A DNA stretch of 32,055 nt from Pseudomonas synxantha (lineage in GTDB: Bacteria > Pseudomonadota > Gammaproteobacteria > Pseudomonadales > Pseudomonadaceae): contig CAMCJM010000014.1 of NCBI GenBank assembly GCA_945874835.1, positions 1 through 32,055 on the forward strand, in the 5' to 3' direction. The notes under the pieces were generated by a model. It searched no databases. It saw nothing but the letters and a program-made list of their open reading frames with translations, and was not told the DNA's origin. Made by a program: the position numbers and the translations under genes. How positions within the stretch are numbered: the first letter of the stretch is position 1; every line of letters starts with the position of its first letter. Shown here one piece after another: positions 27,455 through 32,055 of the stretch.

Positions 27455-27538
27455 AGGGCTAACCGCAGAGAAAAGTCGATGGCGCAGAGTTTATCCTGCT
27501 TGGGCGCAGACGGCCCGGTTGTCTTCAGTAGGCCATCA

Positions 27539-27570
27539 ATACAAAGCCCGGATTAATCCGGGCTTTGTAT
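27539..27570. terminator. Perfect 32-bp palindrome, probable bidirectional terminator
   Basis: The two 16-base arms are exact complements; the left arm is ATACAAAGCCCGGATT. It contains a GC-rich stem, GCCCGGAT, flanked by AAAG/CTTT. It lies between zapE and rhlE, about 160 bases beyond the zapE stop, just past the repeat element at 27593-27733. A terminator role for zapE is likely, but it also resembles operator palindromes. Confidence 0.65.
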
Positions 27571-27592
27571 GCAAGCGTAAACGCGTTGGATC

Positions 27593-27733
27593 AGAACCTG
27601 CTTACGATCTCGCGAGCTAGAGCCATGCAAGGCAAAAACAGGCGAGGAAGCGGAGTTTACTGGTGTAAATGAGCATTCCGAGCCTGTTTTTAACGCAGCA
27701 GGGCCAACGCGCAGCAGATCGTAAGCAGGTTCT
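27593..27733. repeat. Palindromic repeat element, copy A (downstream of zapE)
   Basis: A 141-bp element is bounded by an 18-bp perfect terminal inverted repeat, AGAACCTGCTTACGATCT (27593-27610) and its complement (27716-27733). Its inside folds as nested stems: AAAAACAGGC (27634-27643) with GCCTGTTTTT (27682-27691), and TTTAC (27656-27660) with GTAAA (27665-27669) around a TGGT loop. The last base is the last base of the zapE stop codon. Copy B (28835-28976) is the same element in opposite orientation. No protein is encoded. I recall similar dispersed sequences in several Pseudomonas genomes; whether it moves like a MITE is unknown. Confidence 0.85.
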
Positions 27734-28827
27734 CAGGGCTTGTGCGGGCGCGCGAGAAATTCATGCGACTGCATCTCAAGCAAACGACTGAGCGTGCGCT
27801 GGAACTCGAAGTTGAGACGACCACCGGTGTAGAGGTCTTTAAGCTCCACTTCCGCCGAGATGATCAGCTTGACGTTGCGGTCGTAGAACTCGTCCACCAA
27901 GTTGATAAAGCGCCGCGCCATGTCGTCTTTGGCGGTGCTCATCTGTTCGACATTGGCCAGCAACACAGCGTGGAAGATCTTACCCAGCTCGATGTAATCG
28001 TTTTGGCTGCGCGGGCCGTCGCAGAGCTCGCGGAAGTCGAACCAGGCCACGTCGTCACCGATCTTGCGCGCGGTGATGGCGCGATTTTCGATCATCAGCG
28101 GCTCGTTCTCCTGCACCGCGCAATGCTCGGGCAGCAGGCTGCTAAAGCTTTTTTGCAGGCTTTCTTCTGCGGCGGCATCCAGCGGCCAGTGGTACAGCTC
28201 GGCTTGCTCCAACGCGCGCAGGCGGTAATCAATGCCGCTGTTGACATTGACGATCTCGGTGTGCTGCTTGATCAGGGCAATCGCGGGCAAAAAGCGCGCG
28301 CGCTGCAGGCCGTCTTTGTATAAGCCGTCAGGCACGATATTAGATGTGGCGACAAGGCTGACGCCGTTCTTGAACAGCTCTTCCATCAGGGTGGCGAGGA
28401 TCATCGCGTCGGTAATGTCGCTGACGAAAAACTCATCGAAACAGATGACCTTGGCTTCGTCGGCAAAGCGCTTGCCGATGATGGTCAGCGGGTTCTTTTC
28501 ACCTTTGAGGGTGCGCATTTCTTCATGCACGCGCTTCATAAAGCGGTGGAAGTGCGTACGCACCTTGCGCTCGAACGGCAGCGCTTCGAAGAAGGTGTCG
28601 ACGAGGTAGGTCTTGCCGCGACCCACGCCACCCCAGAAATACAGGCCCTTGACCGGCCCCTGCGGTTTTTTACCGAACAGCTTGCCTAACACGCCGGCAC
28701 TGCCCTTCTCGGCAGCGACCAGATCGTCATACAGGCGTTGCAGGTGACGTACCGCTGTTTCCTGCGCGGCATCATGGAAGAAATCAGGGCGTTTAAGGTC
28801 AGCTTGGTAACGTTCTAGGGGCGTCAT
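27733..28827 (-). CDS. zapE: AFG1-like ATPase, cell division protein ZapE
   Basis: ZapE is an ATPase that binds FtsZ and helps Z-ring constriction in E. coli; its mitochondrial relative AFG1/LACE1 handles membrane proteins. The 364-residue protein has Walker A GGVGRGKT (66-73), Walker B VICFDEFFVSD with D131/E132, sensor LVATSNIVPDGLY and the conserved FDFRELC and RRFINLVDEFYD near the end. Start at 28827 is ATG; the TTG seven codons upstream lies inside repeat element B. No Shine-Dalgarno sequence is obvious, since the element stops seven bases before ATG. Repeats A and B bracket the gene exactly. zapE next to trpS matches PAO1 (PA4438-PA4439). Confidence 0.94.
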   Translation of the reverse strand: MTPLERYQADLKRPDFFHDAAQETAVRHLQRLYDDLVAAEKGSAGVLGKLFGKKPQGPVKGLYFWGGVGRGKTYLVDTFFEALPFERKVRTHFHRFMKRVHEEMRTLKGEKNPLTIIGKRFADEAKVICFDEFFVSDITDAMILATLMEELFKNGVSLVATSNIVPDGLYKDGLQRARFLPAIALIKQHTEIVNVNSGIDYRLRALEQAELYHWPLDAAAEESLQKSFSSLLPEHCAVQENEPLMIENRAITARKIGDDVAWFDFRELCDGPRSQNDYIELGKIFHAVLLANVEQMSTAKDDMARRFINLVDEFYDRNVKLIISAEVELKDLYTGGRLNFEFQRTLSRLLEMQSHEFLARPHKP

Positions 28828-28834
28828 AATTCGT

Positions 28835-28976
28835 AAGAGCCTGTTCAAAGTCTGCTGCGCGTCGGGCCTGCTGCGTTAGAAACAGCCTCGGAATGCTCAT
28901 GTACACCAGTACATTCCGCTTCCTCGCCTGTTTCTGCCTTGCATGCCTCTAGCTCGCGAGCCTTGAGCAGGCTCTT
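28835..28976. repeat. Palindromic repeat element, copy B (upstream of zapE)
   Basis: The 142-bp copy has imperfect terminal inverted repeats (AAGAGCCTGTTCAAAG against the complement AAGAGCCTGCTCAAGG, 14 of 16). It keeps the inner stems: AGAAACAGCC (28878-28887) with GCCTGTTTCT (28926-28935), one mismatch, and ATGTAC (28899-28904) with GTACAT (28909-28914). Aligned to the complement of copy A, most internal blocks are identical, while paired positions change together. It fills the space between the trpS terminator and zapE, so it must contain or replace the zapE promoter and leader. Confidence 0.85.
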
Positions 28977-28994
28977 GGCCGGGCAAGTAAAACG

Positions 28995-29018
28995 GGGGCG
29001 TCACTTTAGCGACGCCCC
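28995..29018 (-). terminator. Rho-independent terminator of trpS
   Basis: GGGGCGTC (28995-29002) and GACGCCCC (29011-29018) form an 8-bp GC stem with an 8-base loop; read on the minus strand it is followed by CGTTTTAC. It is 116 bases beyond the trpS stop at 29134, with a repeat in between, and upstream of zapE. Confidence 0.7.
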
Positions 29019-29035
29019 AGTGGATTGGCAATCGG

Positions 29036-29130
29036 GTAGGTTGGCGTTGAGCGCAGCGAAGCCCAACAAAAACGCAATGTTGGGCTTCGTCGCGTTGCGC
29101 CTCAACGGAGCGCCGCCCGACCCAACCTAC
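29036..29130. repeat. Inverted pair of the GCGTTGAGCGCAGCGA repeat family after trpS
   Basis: The left arm 29036-29067 is identical to 6260-6291 over 32 bases, and the right arm (29079-29130) is its longer, imperfect complement, beginning GTTGGGCTTCGTCGCGTTGC and ending CCCAACCTAC. Together they could form a long stem starting four bases past the trpS stop codon. Confidence 0.85.
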
Positions 29131-29133
29131 ACC

Positions 29134-30480
29134 TTAATCCTGCGGTGCCAAGGCCTCACGTAGACGCTGAATAGCCGCCTGACAGGCGTCACTGTCGGCG
29201 AATGCCGGGCTTTGCGCCACGCACTCATTGTCCAGCCAAACCCCGAAAGCACCGTCCTGCTCGCGGATATCCAGCGCTTCGCCGGATTGCAGGCGCTTGT
29301 TGACCATGCCAGCCGCCTTGCCATCGGCAAACGACTTGGACAGCAACAATTGCTCACCAGCGGCGTCTAGCAGGCGGAAACGGAAGCTGCCGTCTTCATC
29401 ACGGAAACTGACGAAACGTGCGCTCTTGCCGGCTTCTTTCTTCTCGCCAGCGGTGTTGATGGCCTGACTGCGGAACGAGCGCAGACCCACCGCTTCACGC
29501 AGCTCACCGAGGAACGGCGTGGCGGTTTTACGCGCTTTGGCAGCGCCGGCCAACAGAATATCTTCCAGATCGGCCGGTTTGCTGATTAATGCGTTGTAGC
29601 GCTCGCGGGCCTCGCCCAGCTGACTTTCCAGCAGCTGATACAAGCGGCTCTTGGCCTCGCCCCAGGCAAGGCCACTTTCCAGTTCAGCACGAAACTCAGC
29701 CTGTTGGGCGGGTGCGGCGAAGGCCTGATAGAGGGTGAACAGGTGCGAGCTATCGGCATCCTTGGCTTCGCTCGGCAGCTTGGAGTCGGTGACGATCCGT
29801 GCCACGGCGTCCTTGAGTTGCTTGGCGGTGCCGAACAGCGGAATGGTGTTGTCGTAGCTCTTGCTCATCTTGCGACCATCGAGGCCAGGCAGGGTGGCCA
29901 CGTCTTCTTCGATCACCGCTTCGGGCAGGGTGAACAACTCTTTACCGTTACCAAACAGGTGATTGAAGCGCTGGCCAATGTCGCGGGCCATTTCCACGTG
30001 CTGGATCTGGTCGCGACCGACCGGCACTTTGTGTGCGTTGAACATCAGAATGTCGGCGGCCATCAGTACCGGGTAGCTGAACAAGCCCATGGTGATACCG
30101 GCATCCGGGTCTTCACCCTGCTCGACATTCTTGTCCACCGAGGCTTTGTAAGCGTGCGCACGATTAAGCAGGCCCTTGCCCGCCACACAGGTGAGCAACC
30201 AGCACAGCTCGGGGATCTCAGGGATGTCCGACTGGCGGTAGAACGTCGCTTTGTCCGTATCCAAGCCCAGCGCCAGCCAGGTGGCGGCGATGTCCAGGCG
30301 TGAACGCTGGATACGCGCCGGGTCATCACACTTGATCAGCGCGTGGTAATCGGCCAGAAAGTAGAACGAATCAGCATCCGCCGCACGGCTGGCAACGATG
30401 GCCGGGCGAATCGCGCCCGCGTAGTTGCCCAGGTGCGGCGTGCCGGTGGTGGTGATGCCGGTAAGGATACGAGTGGTCAT
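29134..30480 (-). CDS. trpS: Tryptophanyl-tRNA synthetase with C-terminal extension
   Basis: TrpRS charges tRNA-Trp with tryptophan. The 448-residue enzyme has the class I HIGH-like motif TPHLGNY (14-20) and KMSKS at 204-208, with the [14 protein letters not shown] segment (155-168) in between. The catalytic and anticodon-binding part ends at about residue 330. The remaining 110 residues contain a YegP/DUF1508-like unit ([19 protein letters not shown] followed by [17 protein letters not shown]), an extension shared by gammaproteobacterial TrpRS of this length, including P. aeruginosa (PA4439). Its function is not established. The ATG at 30480 is the natural start. The hydrolase gene lies 40 bases upstream in the same direction and is possibly co-transcribed. 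Confidence 0.97.
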   Translation of the reverse strand: MTTRILTGITTTGTPHLGNYAGAIRPAIVASRAADADSFYFLADYHALIKCDDPARIQRSRLDIAATWLALGLDTDKATFYRQSDIPEIPELCWLLTCVAGKGLLNRAHAYKASVDKNVEQGEDPDAGITMGLFSYPVLMAADILMFNAHKVPVGRDQIQHVEMARDIGQRFNHLFGNGKELFTLPEAVIEEDVATLPGLDGRKMSKSYDNTIPLFGTAKQLKDAVARIVTDSKLPSEAKDADSSHLFTLYQAFAAPAQQAEFRAELESGLAWGEAKSRLYQLLESQLGEARERYNALISKPADLEDILLAGAAKARKTATPFLGELREAVGLRSFRSQAINTAGEKKEAGKSARFVSFRDEDGSFRFRLLDAAGEQLLLSKSFADGKAAGMVNKRLQSGEALDIREQDGAFGVWLDNECVAQSPAFADSDACQAAIQRLREALAPQD

Positions 30481-30520
30481 AACGTTCGCTTATCTACTCA
30501 GGCGCTATTGGCCTGCGGGG

Positions 30521-31150
30521 TCAGAGACGCGGCAGCAGCAGATCTTTGAGGTCTGTCAGCTTGCCGTGAAAAAAGTGGCCGCATTCTGCCACTTTCAGCA
30601 GTTCATGGGCACGCCCAAGCGCCGCCGACCACTGGTAGACCACTTGCGGGTCAATCACTTCGTCGTCTTCGGGCTGGATCAGGATCAGCGGGCACTGGCC
30701 GGCCGCTGGCGTGTCATCCGTCAGGCGATGCACCGCCGGGGCCAGCATAAACAGCTTTTCGGGCGTTATACCCTGGGCTTCCAGGCGCGCGCCCAAGGCC
30801 GCCGCGACAAAGCCGCCAAAGGAGAAGCCCAGCAAAGTCAGCGGCAGTGTCGGGTATTTTTCACGCAGCCAATGAGCCACCGCCTCAGCGTCATCCACCT
30901 CGCCAATCGCCATGTCATGGCTGCCCGCACTCGCACCCACGCCACGGTAGTTAAAGCGTAATGTGGCCAGGCCGCTGTCACGGCAGGTGCGTTGCAGGGT
31001 GGACACCACCTTGTTGAGCATGGTCCCGCCCTGTATCGGATTGGGGTGGCAGATCAGCGCAACGCCACGGGCGTCGGGGGGTTCCAGCCAAAGGGCTTCG
31101 AGTTGGCCGCAGGGGCCGGCAATCGTGATGGGGGTTTCGCGGGTGAGCAA
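30521..31150 (-). CDS. Alpha/beta hydrolase (serine hydrolase)
   Basis: This 209-residue cytosolic protein belongs to the alpha/beta-hydrolase family of the HPNPIQGGTM type (35-44). The nucleophile is S110 in GFSFGG, the acid is D163 or D167 in PEDDEVIDP, and H192 is in ECGHFFHG. Similar proteins are annotated as hypothetical hydrolases near trpS (PA4440). The start is TTG at 31150, since GGAG sits seven bases upstream and no ATG or GTG is available in frame before the conserved N-terminus. The substrate is unknown. Confidence 0.88.
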   Translation of the reverse strand: MLTRETPITIAGPCGQLEALWLEPPDARGVALICHPNPIQGGTMLNKVVSTLQRTCRDSGLATLRFNYRGVGASAGSHDMAIGEVDDAEAVAHWLREKYPTLPLTLLGFSFGGFVAAALGARLEAQGITPEKLFMLAPAVHRLTDDTPAAGQCPLILIQPEDDEVIDPQVVYQWSAALGRAHELLKVAECGHFFHGKLTDLKDLLLPRL

Positions 31151-31303
31151 CAGGGAACTCCGTGACCTCGCAGTGGGTCGACTCGTCTAGCTGACAGCCT
31201 GCGCCGCACACAAACACCGTAATCGTTTCGGCATTGCATTGCGGTATACAGCGCAGGTTCGAGCCGTTAACGTAAAGCAAAGCCGTTTAGAGAGGAAGGA
31301 CTC

Positions 31304-31741
31304 GTGGAACAGACGCTCACCGCCTGGTTGCTACCCGCCATTACCCTGGTCGCTGGCATTGCCATTGGCTTCCTGATTGCCCGCTTGGCACCCAATGCAG
31401 CCCCCAACCGCACCCAGCGTCAGCTGGATGACATGCAGGCGCGCTTTGATGCTTATCAAAGTGAAGTGGTCAGCCACTTCAACACCACGGCCAGCATGGT
31501 GAAAAAGCTCAACCAAAGTTATCAGGACGTGCAAGAACACCTGTCCGAGGGTGCCAACCGCCTGGCCCTCGACGAGTTGACCCGCCAACGCCTGCTGGCC
31601 GCCCTGCACGCCGACGACGCCAACGAAAAACGCGAACGCCTGACGCCGCCGAAGAACAATGAAATGCCCAAGGACTACGCGCCGAAAAGCGCCGATGTGC
31701 CGGGCATGCTCGATGAAAGCTACGGTTTGAAGAACAAGTAA
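31304..31741 (+). CDS. zapG: YhcB/ZapG family (DUF1043) inner-membrane division protein
   Basis: The 145-residue protein has one N-terminal membrane helix (about 8-28), a coiled coil (about 35-100) and a charged, disordered C-terminus. This is the YhcB/DUF1043 family, which in E. coli links cell division and envelope growth. The start is GTG at 31304, with GAGAGGAAGGA directly upstream. It is divergent from the hydrolase gene, with a 153-bp gap that should hold both promoters, although I see no convincing boxes. A strong terminator follows at 31757-31788. The position matches PA4441. Confidence 0.92.
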   Translation: MEQTLTAWLLPAITLVAGIAIGFLIARLAPNAAPNRTQRQLDDMQARFDAYQSEVVSHFNTTASMVKKLNQSYQDVQEHLSEGANRLALDELTRQRLLAALHADDANEKRERLTPPKNNEMPKDYAPKSADVPGMLDESYGLKNK

Positions 31742-31756
31742 TAATTGCCCACCCCC

Positions 31757-31788
31757 AAAAGCCTCGGTCTAGACAGCCGGGGCTTTTT
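31757..31788 (+). terminator. Rho-independent terminator of zapG
   Basis: AAAAGCCTCGG and CCGGGGCTTTTT form a stem with one mismatch around a TCTAGACAG loop, ending in five T. It starts 15 bases after the zapG stop codon. Confidence 0.88.
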
Positions 31789-31826
31789 GTTGGCGTCGGG
31801 ATTGTAGACGCGGCGGTGACGCCTAA

Positions 31827-31870
31827 GCCATGCCCGCGAAACAGCTATCGCGACCATGGCCCGCTCCTAC
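31827..31870. repeat. REP element
   Basis: Read on the minus strand it begins GTAGGAGCGGGCCATGGTCG, then a complementary CGCGGGCATGGC arm, so GCCATGCCCGCG and CGCGACCATGGC can pair. It is the same class as the pair at 17259-17347. Confidence 0.7.
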
Positions 31871-31910
31871 GGGCAAGAATCTGCTTCCAATAAAAAAGCC
31901 CCGCGAACTA

Positions 31911-32055
31911 GGTTCTGTTGACGTATCAGCGGAGCCACAACAGGGTTGCAGCGAAGGCCAGCATAGACTTGAAATGACTGGCCTTTTTCTCAAAACGCGT
32001 AGCAATCCGCCGGTAATGCTTAAGTTTGCCGAACAGGCACTCCACGACGTGGCGC
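31911..32055. mobile_element. End of an IS5-like insertion sequence (partial)
   Basis: The element begins at about 31911 with GGTTCTGTTGACG, next to CTA, and continues past the window edge. Its inner part encodes the C-terminus of an IS5-type transposase on the minus strand (31926). The exact boundary is inferred from the terminator-like arm that ends just before it. Confidence 0.75.
31926..32055 (-). CDS. IS5-family transposase, C-terminal fragment
   Basis: The last 42 residues are visible, from RHVVECLFGKLKHYRRIATR to LLWLR and a TGA stop at 31926. The pattern E-x-x-F(G/N)-x-L-K-x(2)-R-R-I-A-T-R-x-(E/D)-K is the conserved end of IS5/IS427-group DDE transposases, in which the glutamate (E5 here) is the last catalytic acid. 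The start lies outside the window. The stop codon is 15 bases inside the IS end. Confidence 0.88.
   Translation of the reverse strand, partial: RHVVECLFGKLKHYRRIATRFEKKASHFKSMLAFAATLLWLR

Noticed and set aside
27593..28976. Composite transposon carrying zapE
   Set aside because: The elements are only about 141 bp and encode nothing, no target duplication could be identified, and zapE keeps its usual neighbour trpS. I prefer independent insertions or an old palindromic element.
28939..29163. 74-codon plus-strand frame between zapE and trpS
   Set aside because: It consists of repeat element B, the trpS terminator and the 29036 repeat, with no ribosome binding site. It looks like an accidental frame.

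Overview
The window looks like chromosomal DNA of a Pseudomonas species, probably not P. aeruginosa itself. The left part follows the order I recall for PAO1: mscS-like channel, yajQ, degenerate-GGDEF response regulator, panE, sensor kinase, PduO-type adenosyltransferase, Nudix/ThiE fusion, GST, argJ, secA, M23 peptidase, DUF721 (about PA4394-PA4405). The right end follows zapE, trpS, alpha/beta hydrolase, yhcB (about PA4438-PA4441). GC-rich codon use and GTAGGAGCGG-type REP elements fit the genus. Both edges lie inside insertion sequences: an IS21-like end on the left and an IS5-like transposase on the right. The window could therefore be a whole draft contig broken at repeats.

Layout. 1-862: IS end truncating an mscS-like gene. 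949-1428: yajQ (minus), divergent from 1586-6126 (plus), a signalling/metabolic run of response regulator, panE, histidine kinase and cobalamin adenosyltransferase. 6348-8828: minus-strand RluA-type pseudouridine synthase, Nudix-ThiE fusion and GST. 8955-14089: minus-strand argJ, secA and membrane M23 peptidase, with hairpin terminators after argJ and secA. 14170-14625: DUF721 gene. The usual lpxC neighbour is then missing and a copper module follows: copA (14767-17160) behind a MerR-type 19-bp-spacer promoter, and cueR (17387-17800). 17990-19443: minus-strand HAD phosphatase and TesB thioesterase, overlapping by ATGA. 19622-26030: histone-deacetylase-like enzyme, SAM methyltransferase bracketed by direct repeats, class V aminotransferase (minus), BaiN/HI0933-type flavoprotein, a CheY-CheC fusion with a PAS protein, and a VOC protein. 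26114-30480: minus-strand RhlE-type helicase, zapE and trpS. 30521-31741: divergent alpha/beta hydrolase and yhcB/zapG. 31911-32055: IS5-like end.

Most genes are housekeeping or ordinary Pseudomonas accessory genes. I see no prophage, CRISPR array, tRNA, rRNA or defence island. The most unusual signal is non-coding. Two related 141-142 bp palindromic elements in inverted orientation bracket zapE: one ends on the last base of its stop codon, the other ends 7 bp before its start codon. Differences between the two copies include paired changes that keep stems intact. Other signals are a 31-32 bp repeat family at four loci, a perfect 32-bp palindrome, REP pairs and an IS inserted beside half of a terminator-like stem.
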